This document shows, one piece after another, positions 18,001 through 20,645 of a stretch of 49,711 nt of DNA. The notes below the pieces were generated by a model, which worked only from the letters and a program-made list of their open reading frames with translations, was not told where the DNA came from and searched no databases. The DNA is from an uncultured Selenomonadales bacterium (lineage in GTDB: Bacteria > Bacillota > Negativicutes > Selenomonadales > Selenomonadaceae), in assembly GCA_937910665.1 (NCBI GenBank), contig CALEPR010000109.1:1-49711 (forward strand), given 5' to 3'. Each line of letters opens with the position of its first letter. The first letter of the stretch is position 1. The position numbers and the translations under genes were made by a program.

Positions 18001-20621
18001 CGATTTTCTTTAGTATTTTGAAATTCGCCGTTATCATTGTAGAAATTTTGAAGAATTTCGCCGAGATTAGCAATTTCTTCAGCAGTTCCATTTTCCAATT
18101 TATCCTGTACATAATCTTGAATGAATTGCTGATTGATTGGGTTTTCATCTTCGATTTTAAATTCTGTATCATTGCTTTCAAGCAAACTTCTGATAAGTTC
18201 GTCGTTTGAAGTGTCACGTTCAATTTGTGGTTGTTCGCTGTCAATTTCTGTTTCTGCACTGTCTGAAACATCTTCGTCGCTTTCGGAATAACCTTGCGTG
18301 TTTGGAATTTTTTTGCTGTTCATTCCGCTGATATAATTTTGTAATTCGCCGCCGAAATAGCCTGAATTTTTCATAGCTGTTGCATAGCTTTCAACAGTCT
18401 TTACATCATCTGCAGTCAATTCTCCGCGTTTGATTCTTGGAATAACAAAATCATCAATATAACTTTGAAAGTAATCTTCGTCAGATTTGTAATGTCTGTA
18501 ATATCCGTTGCCATCTTCTTTCGGTTGTCGCAAAGATTCAATGCCTTTGCCTTCATCATCAAAATTTGGGTCGTAGGCTTTTATTTCTTCAAGAGTTGGG
18601 ACTTTATAATAAGTTAAACCGCCGTAATTGTGGTCAAGTTTTGCCAATTTTGAAGTTGCGTTATCAGATTCATACATCCACTGACGATAAAACATTTCAG
18701 GCGAAATTCTAAAATTTGTTTTAGAATACAAATAATCAGACATTTTTTGAGCAAAACGCCACAGTTTATTTTCTTTTTCGCTAAAATTCGGGTCGTTTTG
18801 CGTTGCAGTAGTATTTCTTTTTGAAGTTTGACTGCTTGAAATATTTTCTGATTGCAAACCGCCTAAATGTAAATGCGCTCCACTTCCTACATCGTGATAC
18901 AAAACTTCTTTGAAAAGTCCGCTATTTTTGAAATAATTTGCAATTTTATCCTGTTCAGCTTGGCTTGTTTCTCTGTCAAAAACAATATCCAAAGCGTCGC
19001 CGCCGTTTTCTCTGATAATGTGATGTGAAGTTGGAACACCGCCGACATTCGCATTGTGGTCTGCAGTTCGTGCCGCTGAAGAAATTGTCGCGTTAATTCC
19101 AAATTTATCTTTTAATACGCCGCCAATTTGCGGAATAACTTGTTGCCAACCATTTTTAAGTTGACTTACCTGTTGAGTAATTCTGTCGCCTTGTGTCGGC
19201 ATATTGTAGTCATTAACGCCGAAAATATTTCCTTGCTGAGTTGTCGGCTGTTGAGTTTGTGATTGAGTTGAAGATTGTCCTGAAATTCTGCCGCCTGTTT
19301 TTATAATCCAGTCAGGTTTGCCGTAATTGTGCGGTTTATCGCTGTGAACTATGTAGCCGCCGTTATCATCTGCATATGAACTGTTGCCCCAGTAACCGCC
19401 GTTGCCGTCATAAATTACAACGTGGCTGTGACCGTTTGACTTCCAACCTAAAATATCTCCTGCTTGCAAATTATTTTCATCATAAGGCACAAGCAAACCT
19501 TTTGCGTCCGCGTCATCTCTGAGCCGTGCAACGCTATTAACATTTTTGTTTGATTCTTCGCGCAAAAAGTCGCTGAAACCACTGCCAATTTTTCTAACTG
19601 CCTCAACGCAACCTACAACGCCATTATCCATTTTCTTGCCTTCATAAGGTGTTGCGTATTTAGCAAGCACAGAAGTAGTCATCGGTGTTTGATTTTCACT
19701 TTCAGGCGGCGTATCTTGCGAAGGTGGCGGATTATTATTTTGATTTCTACCAACTACAGAACCAAGCAAAAATCCTCCCAAGCCCATAGCCGACAAAGGT
19801 GCAATAGTTTCTTTCATTTCCTTGTATTGTTCCGCGTATTTAGGATTGGTCATCATTTCGATAGGATTAAACGTATATGGTTTTCCCTCAGCGTCAAGTT
19901 GAATACCGCGCTGTCCGCCTTCTTCGTAAGTCTGAATTAAAGCATTTGCCGCAGCACTGGCTAAACGATTTTTCCAACTGTTTTTGTTATTGAAAATACT
20001 TGCCGCTAAACCACCTTCAGCCGCATTAGTTGTCGAAAGAAAAGCTAAATTGTTTCTTGCAACGTCCCAAGCCTTTTGTCTTGCAACTTCAGGGTCTTCA
20101 CCGCGCATAATAGCATTTTCAATATAATTTCCGCCCTCAACTGCACCTTCGCCAAAAGATGATGCCGCATTTTGCATTGCCCATTGTGCAACTTTAGGAT
20201 TGATAAACCTGCCAAGTTTCGGGAGAGTTGTTAAAGCCCTTGCACCTGCTCCAAATGCTCCGCCAAAAGGCAAAGTTGGCAATAATAACGCCGCTTGTGA
20301 ACCAACAACATTTGCAACATTGCCTAAAAGTCCGTTAGTTGAAGTCCAATATCCTTCGTCACCGAGTTCTTTCAGTCGTGGCAAGCGGGCGTTGACATAA
20401 TTGCCGTAACTGTGCAAAAAATCTGCGGTCTTTGGTAAACCTGCAAAAGTCGCTCCGCTACCGAGAACATCAGCGGCTGACGCTGATGTTCTGCCTAATA
20501 CTTCGCCTAAAATTCCACTGCCAATAGGCAGTCCGTTTCTGCGAAGATTTTCATCAGCTCCGCTCATAGCTTGTTCAGGTGTCGGAAAAATATTGCCGTG
20601 TCCTGTTAAAAAATTTGCCAT
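42..20621 (-). CDS. Giant polyvalent virion protein (6859 aa) with lytic, nuclease-like, methylase-helicase, protease-like and ADP-ribosyltransferase domains
   Basis: One uninterrupted frame of 6859 codons starts at ATG 20621 behind a strong AGGAGGT. Order of domains (residues): hydrophobic Gly/Ala-rich N-terminus 1-300; CHAP-like 330-445; M15-like 490-560; glucosaminidase-like 605-765; helical/coiled-coil 790-1600; five small nuclease-like modules near 1836-1955, 2247-2387, 2717-2846, 3177-3311 and 5687-5820; N6-methylase 3760-4030; SF2 helicase 4520-5110; HEXXH domain around 6176; ADP-ribosyltransferase 6370-6610. Such mosaics are the known phage 'polyvalent proteins' (DarB-like). By its place after the ejection-protein genes it is probably packaged and delivered with the DNA: wall hydrolysis, then anti-restriction methylation and host attack. 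Residues 1-300 have hydrophobic stretches near 105-125 and 270-290 that could insert in membrane. It is far longer than any neighbour. Architecture is read from motifs; linker regions are unassigned. Confidence 0.93.
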   Translation of the reverse strand: MANFLTGHGNIFPTPEQAMSGADENLRRNGLPIGSGILGEVLGRTSASAADVLGSGATFAGLPKTADFLHSYGNYVNARLPRLKELGDEGYWTSTNGLLGNVANVVGSQAALLLPTLPFGGAFGAGARALTTLPKLGRFINPKVAQWAMQNAASSFGEGAVEGGNYIENAIMRGEDPEVARQKAWDVARNNLAFLSTTNAAEGGLAASIFNNKNSWKNRLASAAANALIQTYEEGGQRGIQLDAEGKPYTFNPIEMMTNPKYAEQYKEMKETIAPLSAMGLGGFLLGSVVGRNQNNNPPPSQDTPPESENQTPMTTSVLAKYATPYEGKKMDNGVVGCVEAVRKIGSGFSDFLREESNKNVNSVARLRDDADAKGLLVPYDENNLQAGDILGWKSNGHSHVVIYDGNGGYWGNSSYADDNGGYIVHSDKPHNYGKPDWIIKTGGRISGQSSTQSQTQQPTTQQGNIFGVNDYNMPTQGDRITQQVSQLKNGWQQVIPQIGGVLKDKFGINATISSAARTADHNANVGGVPTSHHIIRENGGDALDIVFDRETSQAEQDKIANYFKNSGLFKEVLYHDVGSGAHLHLGGLQSENISSSQTSKRNTTATQNDPNFSEKENKLWRFAQKMSDYLYSKTNFRISPEMFYRQWMYESDNATSKLAKLDHNYGGLTYYKVPTLEEIKAYDPNFDDEGKGIESLRQPKEDGNGYYRHYKSDEDYFQSYIDDFVIPRIKRGELTADDVKTVESYATAMKNSGYFGGELQNYISGMNSKKIPNTQGYSESDEDVSDSAETEIDSEQPQIERDTSNDELIRSLLESNDTEFKIEDENPINQQFIQDYVQDKLENGTAEEIANLGEILQNFYNDNGEFQNTKENRQALANALGEDNLKNLGQENLNSKIADYKNFLQTRINPLQEEVSKLEEKHKKALENFDNYKKMEGDELDNEVLKSLRKNIIDSKKELDNKISELNGAQKILNPEVQETQSVEKFTATLNENAKTKPTDKNLLNMLELDETPQFNPLSKNAVTRNIIEDFIKQKISSTQDKSLRKFLNADNKLISNQATRQKISTQFGAELQDFGQSELDKRLEELKSRYKIERPAQRESVDVLPETPQEQSEENQQATSLKELQSQLDALNKAKAQETKNAERALNSNDNAAFANANENLKNLNQQIADKNAEIENFKQTPEHLQELKGNLENLLNQRTQLDAFISANGENKKLLQTKQKLNYDIFELSNELEERANPAENIDEKAQDIFSDIKNDFGEDSIKNLKVLGKFKFEITIDTLQLDDGNYLPVGSVISVKGDNEQHIFEKALQANETDYKVFDAIKEKANSAADQSGRAYVGYADSVNNDGLLIAYPSAAEARVFVRTMELLQNEIESSAPQKETVDLLAELRDLEKQQNTLNKEWDKATNARNYQQADELEKQIEELNKKIQSKQAEFEEFKKNPKYLESLKDDLKDNEEHLKRLNRLPETPTRKKRIKETKQTISRLENEIDEFEKPESTVEEQENNSAVTSKYLQDIPSGNMNDLFDEEQRREGEQAAREKMLAENEKTESQKIYERGEQRAKEKFQQENSELEEVEENNSVEENNFESQETAQQEKTQTQSQEEFDSRQEKNHENKPSIYREGNKFIVHVGEDVSNAKLMLFGTFLKKYNGKYRRGTKTFEFPKASAAMSFATNVEITKFDDDARQEMYRKARVADFPVLKYIFDAGFDNPQAVDTLKYLQSLPTKQLARISTEALLNNYKGDDAKFKKAQNLLNKMLEGKIQTTPTDAYNKVFDMLYGEETENGETLPALNPPQQLLNFGDENISESQNKPAENERATDSELSPKDKVKQKLLSLAGKPITNKETGIVAFINVTQINEMLSNRAVSKSTNNGFTQAQHLKATENIKQLYEDATLSGTHPDRKKKQGSQGLKSIKIFHCDTEVLGEDAVAKLTVKESFQHGHRIYSIELEELNKPTALENRTENDSAVGSEDSTQKGNVSSSRYAEEPSAETIPQSAKGDKKKTLTDKEIEQKATELLHAEKLDTEVAKNAFKIFFDQPHLIGDGLPPRLNISLAENDFAVTIPPHKSAKKEKAKQEVKLERLAKKINGEYRDSVFYFKSLNNARIFAKAISILDNNYKIYEDLRTAEQIRYDQSPESLTAEERKFYEHLKKVQDRRGKSRMASNYLYLNDNELVRQAKKVAKHYKENGIKFDPDSEWKSFERRIVAEEEDYERELNSLENEEDFEEEIQEEKPQTKKATAKVTGDEFGKYKNIKELRQKAIQYYKDHLQGTSVENKTLGKIDIDENGLVEFTGEGRSKVKSNSAQEDTLLLIKHLPELIKTAEDITHKESESEKHKKVGDSFYYLETEYNKNDKIIPVTITLKKLHTGDIHYYNHVIGIKKDVSVTSGTESSNEANVSPTVNTSSTDNIPQSAKGDKEKTLTDKEIEQKATELLKNLKLNPHSAPASYISSINISNIRDGFVTDKIYVNLGCNDYKKVWNAIDKIAGKTNAEIDSHDNREHHYSLKNLDDARIFAKAVQNLLRGVDGEEIKIYEDLPTAEELKTQNKVFDEMKQVGREKKAEREKLGEPVRNIKEDTIELPQKRGGVHYVFPKVKTADKTWFYYPDTNEFYDYETQDMYKPADESLQNALEYFYNYGDAEKAIQAMDYELKYDDWTAKYLSKLFEKSKKILSQEGQNWQAISPSEDYFEEEIQEETPQTKKAHADEQDTSKAVSVEENISNGKKAIREVLETQKDVKSAMYRDDIGNIDFVYGTPGKGEKFKKGYGISHIVAKRNAENGKGLETANKLVEVIAKGTDTDKQQSEGSNEYRLRIHYDDYTAVLSSPSGERNAWLLTGWENNKETLSSVTDEGNGSNGTTADAPMLTRRAEEDNVSAENIPQRETQGKSDAESLWYKVSTLVDDLFVLHITDQNFTREKIVNAVRRAVGKENYLKIEEFVERAIEISRRSASAEMFIRRAKQHSKAYNKQTVEVDKKLLLEELENQSKKAGTGEQKTLTADELLHAKKLDIDKLYNDGRNIRQLKSNDPEKYRRHQEDIETFIHQTFKPLDNGAEIKVSPQWNNSHWHRLNESRAIWLYHNNPPDMFESFDLHLGDFKVAEYETEPQALDALQELRRAIERGDSEFQFPSVEKIKSQTKKANTGEQDTSKAELAEGYKTESGRSLQDADRDEFILKPDGSKDFGQITAEVVEQSQGRLKKMPIRLQVGFNRLLDNGTYKGFGLLHIKKREESLKKLGYDSAENYLETIAQNYDRIYDISTETKPNRFLITMHDEHYNVMPVDFIATSDGKSYTIVSALSKGLNRENKQKGTVLFDRSASLSSTSNSETAQNGNVSKNVGTDTQSATEKVNVPSAETIAQKEDSDKEISEQQKDSFTDEKLATAEESAKARQQDRDKKEKLYKEYRVDKFPVLKNLIDNDKIELVEEPSEEELLISALGALDNKYPIGKSPLTKEYETQYKNRNAERDKLLKEYRREGNPISAEQAYQNFENFLQQGNGKKEVDEQIVSENETKKYPDKIKNSPARKALYDYLDGDEELAIAVDKTIMSSIEPDWEKNFQKRHKVNVSLINFFLDKGYSMEDSEKMGDNIFEKIFKTQPKYSTDFLMGRVILNERGELEESGRTDGGHQVRESELRTETDEGTRSERRDKISERVSRQERQAETGTGETNSVTNAENARPDEVQSAGTSSARVSAGNGTGRSAATVQSDDGTERGRSGVSANAENVEFSGHNFKITDDSDIGEGNLKTKFKQNIDAIKLLKQLESEGRKATPSEQEILSKFNGWGTLASAFTNKDDWKKQSEQLKEILTDEEYDKASKVSTNAFYTSPKIAKVMWQGLEKLGFKGGRILDPATGSGIFFGTMPSEIMANSELTGVEYDNLTGRLAQQLYQKAAIDITPYQNRLMPNNYYDLAITNVPFEELRIYADKNYSKQAYMLHNFYFAKTIDKVRPGGLVAFITSQGTMRSKSAEAKKLRAELNGKADLIAAFKLPNTAFKDNAGTEVTTDILILQKRLDQKKPSPYAQKWNELEEIYAERHFDGGSFSVKIGVNEYFETHPENMIGKPIAATTQRYGEYQLALDGKNLDVAKELEKLIENLPENIYTPVQHKTQDTLKNTFAAMADATQREGTFSIKDNKVVQNIDGKLVEVPKRITVNRNKKQVEIDNPAIPVIKDFITLQKTLDNVLKAQLSPETTDAKLSELRERLNKNYDNFVKNHGYLNAPKNRKFLEDDPNYGKVAAIEKYKEDKKNRTVSASKADIFYRRTASPLREVNSADNALDALRLSLSRHGKIDTDYMSKLTGKNLEELTKELGDLVYKNPETNLLELAEEYLSGNVREKLFYARESAKHNPEFKRNVEALEKVLPVDLTDKEIFPHMGANWIDEKYYYDFIKDLVGESENVHITRDKFIGKWKVSGWIPHDKNIQWRIAKTRQDFITLFEGALNHRYPNITSNKIQLKEQMAEAKDKIDKITEEFDKWIFADEKRKADLVKTYNEKYNSEVERRYDGSHLELPGLNEEVKNKLYPHQKDAIWRVLQGKNTLLAHCVGAGKTWEMVISAMEMKRIGMINKPLFTVPNNIVEQFAREFRIAYPNANLLVLTSNQLGAFKSEDSKETKLERMTRLNNRRKTLSRIVTEDWDGIIISHNLFERLPMSKEGLRQYSRDGEKIDRAEIIQMTAESKDDIKDSVKAIKAAEERIEKKYNLDTNEIIMPFEELGIDQIFVDESDMFKNLGFETSNYNPSDPNPDNRVVGVSTANAQRAQDLYTKARWLSAQRNGGGLVFASGTPVSNTLNEIYTIQRYLDPEMLAENGWKSFDEWANHFGKTVETTEADAAGNYVTKRRLNLNNLPALIHSFRKIADIKMFEDLPHLQENVPKLKGGERRIITIEPTDAFNEYREVLLERNETLHKARTKEERGDDNFLKIAGDFRKASLDMRLIDPSYSEEEAGGKINAVCDNIFAKFEETTDAKGTQLVFLDLSTPKAKKIKANGEEMSDEESALGEETSKDEATVYDRIKRGLVKRGIPASQIAFVHEAKNASQRQALFDKVNEGDIRVIIGSTAKMGAGTNFQKHLVALHHVDCPWRPRDIEQREGRILRAGNLNKEVEIFTYVTKGSYDSINWALVTRKQNMIDSLMRGDPTVTEVEDVSDIGASYSDIAAAGEDNPLAKELHEVEGKVLRLKSSQKRFLKNQNEGQLRAARLRQNEIPALERSIKNLQADIKNLPNLTGDNFKMKLGDKVYTKFGEASKAFDKFMHDFKNLSLTKIGEIGGFNIKARIENIDSFDIETFIHLEKNGSYRVRNSLDSIRNFISGKSSTSIVERLEMTKVHLDYLKTELAGLDEKLQEPFDKQEELNAAEERLAEIQSQLKGSETSESSQQNSSAENISDNEPAETSEVETPKAETVADKNKKTFAELSGYRGLSRKQDKNGNDIYYLGNKRISSYDAINMFRDQLKEKQEVLIDELKNATGFNITLQRLGEKPSLSFGNESIDGGIWYTHLKFDNLQEAITTARYIFKNYANFIAENDKESFIAVYDDDGENFSINRNGEEKFYTDKAKKIVAEVDNEPAENKNVADNSVKKIAEEINSEFGTNFTNSDKSLEKIMRYFKAKENFVNVAKENEAPTFHFFYDAWIDDFLFDNFYESDEEFENFITSREDAYNSLKEKMFPLIYQSLISETVDKNSTVKVTGKEFGDYSDIKELRQKAIQYYKDHLQGTSVENKTLGKIDIDENGLVEFTTAGRKKVESTSAQEQKLLIVKYLPNLIENATDIEKAEPVKERHKDDIFYYLHTSAEINGENVPVHITLVKHNTRRIQFYNHSVEKEDTLVNSATPNNVGNSPVSVSSTENIPQSEENGKEKQLADKNGSKITLFEGFLGTIKSEKGKALAKEILNREVNYNGKTETRREHIEHIALKNPEWLAEIVIPKKGTKDIYGVLNKDQRIMHGTISRLDFYEENGRFPTTEELPFEFVTLQEYRYFKFLQDPQKAIKEFEEKNAPKQRKQFQKFHKNYGNDENLEKDYDGNFDDAKRLIYNAPSGTKIINSKSDIFVRQYKGKRSLQYPIKSNSKYKAPLTQRLLDFLFDGESEIEIVFPENPFKTSDDTKFAGRGELTEMFENARQLSDSELNSRQKKWQDFGAELGLKVVWIDAHKDLKGAVEGGTIYLNAKNNKNISKTFYHEQFHILSALNPELHDEMFEHFREKFSAEQLDAYRKENQREDLTDDEVIEEILCDNFEDVQRRVKILQEMSKDNPNLLKKFIAYLKNLADKFVSVFRSPEGGMTREQRDAFIQKFNALAGSLEDIHGNKIFTTYKGGKDLKFANGENLPNMELKFESEIGENTAELEKLRKKYQGTDKWLKAPNGENTNLTEKQWLTVRTKAFKRWFGDWENDRANSSQVVDENGEPLVVYHGARKAGFSIFNDTEGKKQSDAPEGSSFFSNSRELAQSYSGTADFVAKYGEEAFEENDGGNYACFLNIRNPFVDNFEGSDWQGDAYGKFQILDEDDIPVYNSKGRELFDSEDDAEEYAQELELENYSINADPWIGKSTNSVVREVMQGEYGDDYDGVIIEEVVDSGGRMDMYDPATEYIIFNSNQVKSATDNIGEFNPFDDDIRFSYSGTTTKNSVDNASKNTDNTIDGKLFTRYVGKRQQDLKDSLSVDVAVARREGKNIVRDELPTINRLIDTLNATPKTDAYRINREMYAAQIEFVRRYFENEFGRNANSVNENNRSNSSDRRGATSFNDKLQRNTKGESTGTVEKVGSTRETILNVDGEKDDAKKLWREMYDAEKTRQDRINASHSENRSGFSIDEKVSAALADDPTKKILIENLGGKIVNGKLVADAKTKAKIESQLDNNGKVKYSGV
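792..1514 (-). other. ADP-ribosyltransferase domain (ART-PolyVal type) of the giant protein
   Basis: Residues about 6370-6610. LTEKQWLTVRTKAFKRWFGDW is the usual lead-in; GEPLVVYHGAR has the conserved His (6407); SSFFSNSRELAQSYSG gives the S/Y-containing central motif; and EYIIFNSNQVKSATDN closes the fold. This is the pattern of the ART domain found in phage polyvalent proteins, expected to modify a host protein with ADP-ribose from NAD. Confidence 0.82.
1872..2264 (-). other. HEXXH metalloprotease-like domain of the giant protein
   Basis: Residues about 6120-6250. GLKVVWIDAHKDLKGAVEGG, TIYLNAKN, then TFYHEQFHILSALNPELHDEM with the zinc-type HEXXH at 6176-6180. An N-terminal beta strand 'G-G-x-I-Y-L-N' before the HEXXH helix is common in phage polyvalent peptidase-like domains. 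The third zinc ligand is not obvious to me. It could process the giant protein itself or a host target (inference). Confidence 0.55.
3094..3158. repeat. Linker palindrome E inside the giant gene
   Basis: Perfect 12-bp inverted repeat: GAAGATACGCTG at 3094-3105 and its complement at 3147-3158, loop 41 nt, with an inner 5-bp CGACA/TGTCG pair (3119-3123, 3132-3136). It lies 13 bases from the Ile codon of the NIPQ linker and at the C-terminal boundary of LPD3-like copy 2. Confidence 0.8.
3162..3563 (-). other. LPD3-like module, copy 2, of the giant protein
   Basis: Residues about 5687-5820. Same layout as copy 1 (KELRQKAIQYYKDHLQGTSV, LGKIDIDENGLVEF, ...VPVHITLVKH...QFYNHSV). The first half is almost identical to copy 1 in protein and DNA while the second half has diverged, and the linker behind it again ends in NIPQ. 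It lies about 3,400 residues downstream, on the far side of the methylase-helicase. Confidence 0.55.
3481..3530. repeat. Direct repeat, copy 2 (LPD3-like module duplication)
   Basis: Identical over 50 bases to 13798-13847. Similarity continues on both sides with scattered changes and then fades, which suggests a duplication followed by divergence of the second half of the module. Confidence 0.85.
5292..7064 (-). other. SF2 (SNF2-like) helicase domain of the giant protein
   Basis: Residues about 4520-5110. YPHQKDAIWRVL (Q-like motif), Walker A GAGKT at 4547-4551, Walker B as DESD at 4723-4726, motif III FASGTPVSNTLNE, motif V GSTAKMGAGTNFQ and motif VI QREGRILRAG (Gln 5089). All SF2 motifs are intact, so an active DNA translocase is likely, working with the methylase just before it. 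Confidence 0.88.
8532..9344 (-). other. N6-adenine DNA methylase domain of the giant protein
   Basis: Residues about 3760-4030. Upstream motif LKTKFKQNIDAIKLLKQLESEG and FNGWG are typical leaders of phage/plasmid methylase-helicase proteins. SAM-binding motif I is ILDPATGSGIFFG (about 3848-3860); motif IV is ITNVPF (Asn 3917 to Phe 3920), the normal variant in this family; RPGGLVAFITSQGTM follows. Fused to the helicase it resembles DarB-type antirestriction proteins that methylate the entering phage DNA. Confidence 0.85.
9437..9778 (-). CDS. Possible overprinted gene inside the giant gene (113 aa)
   Basis: Another minus-strand frame inside the giant gene opens with ATG at 9778, preceded by GGGGAGAG with a 9-base spacer. 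The 113-residue product (MSAENWKRAEGLMEDIKFGN..., HDPMKYRVQELQAHELAQEM...) looks like a normal soluble helical protein. The giant frame over the same bases (residues 3615-3728) is low-complexity, rich in Arg, Glu, Ser, Thr and Gly, as expected of a frame shadowing a real gene. The segment also looks richer in G+C. I recognise no family. It sits just before the methylase domain, so a translated product might act with it. It could still be chance. Confidence 0.4.
   Translation of the reverse strand: MSAENWKRAEGLMEDIKFGNPSYAQKLTKEHGAKGAIKFLKEFLDKNDKLKQELEKQILSQMPKTHDPMKYRVQELQAHELAQEMAQEEVRQLYNPTTEQSADVAEFLQMLKM
10556..10687. repeat. Linker palindrome D inside the giant gene
   Basis: Perfect 8-bp outer arms AAGGAACA (10556-10563) and TGTTCCTT (10680-10687), with a perfect 8-bp inner pair TTCCAACA (10595-10602) and TGTTGGAA (10637-10644). 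The outer left arm starts 14 bases from the Ile codon of the TIAQ linker, as in the other copies; the right arm falls at the end of nuclease-like module 4. Confidence 0.65.
10689..11093 (-). other. Nuclease-like module 4 of the giant protein (phage BECR candidate)
   Basis: Residues about 3177-3311: DFGQITAEVV..., MPIRLQVG, GFGLLHIKKREESLKKLGY, ETIAQNYDRIYD, then RFLITMHDEHYNVMPVDF. 'G-x-G-x-x-H-I' followed by a helix and paired beta strands repeats the design of the DUF3519-type module upstream, so it is probably a divergent member of the same nuclease fold. No biochemical claim is possible from sequence alone. Confidence 0.5.
11161..11206. repeat. Second linker family (EQDTSKA), one of two close DNA copies
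   Basis: Encodes the linker KKA-x3-EQDTSKA. Nearly the same DNA occurs at 12472-12517, and shorter relatives of the KKA part at about 11630-11675 and 13890-13915. This linker precedes domains, while the NIPQ linkers follow them, so the giant gene uses at least two families of repeated linkers. Confidence 0.7.
11985..12084. repeat. Linker palindrome C inside the giant gene
   Basis: Perfect 13-bp inverted repeat: AGAAACATTATCC at 11985-11997 and GGATAATGTTTCT at 12072-12084, loop 74 nt that contains a small CGGCA/TGCCG hairpin. It starts 12 bases from the Ile codon of NIPQ and its right arm abuts the DUF3519-type module. Confidence 0.82.
12084..12473 (-). other. Barnase/colicin-E5-like (DUF3519-type) module of the giant protein
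   Basis: Residues about 2717-2846. The block GNIDFVYGTPGKG...GYGISHIVAKRN, then YRLRIHYDDYTAVLSS, then NAWLLTGWENN matches the layout of putative barnase/colicin E5 family endoribonucleases ('I-x-F-x-x-G...G-x-x-H-I...R', '...WLLT-x-(Y/W)'). The His in SHIVAKR is a likely catalytic residue. Predicted role is RNA cleavage after ejection or as an encoded effector. Confidence 0.6.
13394..13465. repeat. Linker palindrome B inside the giant gene
   Basis: Perfect 9-bp arms AAGACGTAT (13394-13402) and ATACGTCTT (13457-13465), loop 54 nt. Same position relative to the NIPQ codons (14 bases) and to the end of the LPD3-like copy 1 as the other linker palindromes, but with unrelated arm sequence. Confidence 0.7.
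13461..13883 (-). other. LPD3-like module, copy 1, of the giant protein
   Basis: Residues about 2247-2387: KELRQKAIQYYKDHLQGTSV, LGKIDIDENG, then strands with VPVTITLKKLHTGDIHYYNHV. This pattern (helix, 'LQG' turn, beta strands, ...HxYNH) is that of large polyvalent protein-associated domain 3 / phage BECR-type domains, thought to be RNases. A second copy with a stretch of 50 identical bases lies at 3162-3563, so the module was duplicated recently. Confidence 0.55.
13798..13847. repeat. Direct repeat, copy 1 (LPD3-like module duplication)
   Basis: Fifty bases identical to 3481-3530, within a longer diverged similarity that covers the first half of the two LPD3-like modules. Both copies lie in the same frame of the giant gene, about 10.3 kb apart, so homologous recombination between them would delete the methylase-helicase in phase. 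Confidence 0.85.
14702..14749. repeat. Linker hairpin A inside the giant gene
   Basis: Arms AGCCTACAGCG (14702-14712) and CGCTGTGGGCT (14739-14749) pair with one G-T, continued inward by GAATCG/CGATTC (14713-14718, 14728-14733), with a 5-nt bulge and a 9-nt loop. It lies between nuclease-like module 1 and the TIPQ linker. Unlike palindromes B-E it does not begin next to the IPQ codons. Confidence 0.6.
14757..15116 (-). other. Nuclease-like module 1 of the giant protein (BECR/LPD-type candidate)
   Basis: Residues about 1836-1955: GKPITNKETGIVAFIN..., a helical stretch, then LKSIKIFHCDT...AVAKLTVKES...HRIYSIELEEL. The small alpha-plus-beta layout ending in three beta strands resembles phage barnase/EndoU/colicin-E5/RelE-like (BECR) domains of polyvalent proteins. 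I cannot name catalytic residues. A long DNA hairpin follows directly at its C-terminal boundary. Confidence 0.45.
18327..18809 (-). other. Glucosaminidase/lysozyme-like domain of the giant protein
   Basis: Residues about 605-765. It contains FYRQWMYESDNATSKLAKLDHNYGG, where the Glu of YES is the candidate catalytic acid and S-x-LA...(D/N)-H/N-N-x-x-G matches the glucosaminidase (LytG/FlgJ-like) signature, followed by YYRHYKSDEDYFQSYIDDF and ATAMKNSGYFGG, typical of the end of that domain. It would cut the glycan strand, so the protein carries three different wall-cutting activities in a row. Confidence 0.68.
18942..19154 (-). other. M15-type D-Ala-D-Ala peptidase-like domain of the giant protein
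   Basis: Residues about 490-560. The stretch SAARTADHNANVGG, then PTSHH (His 533-534), then GGDALDIVF matches the M15_3 pattern S-x-x-R...HN..VGG...S-x-H...G-x-A-x-D-I, in which the His and Asp bind zinc. A six-residue insertion (IIRENG) lies between the His and the Asp-Ile part, as in several M15_3 proteins. Predicted to cleave peptidoglycan cross-links. Confidence 0.7.
19287..19634 (-). other. CHAP/NlpC-like cysteine peptidase domain of the giant protein
   Basis: Residues about 330-445. A GCVEAV segment places Cys at 338, followed about 60 residues later by GHSHVVIYDGNGGYWGNS with the candidate catalytic His at 400. Cys...GDILGW...His-Val-Val-Ile-Tyr-Asp is the usual layout of CHAP amidase/endopeptidases. 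These cut peptide or amide bonds in peptidoglycan. Being N-terminal in a probable ejected protein, the role is more likely local wall opening at entry than host lysis. Confidence 0.75.
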
Positions 20622-20645
20622 TTCTTTACCTCCTACTGTTGTTTA

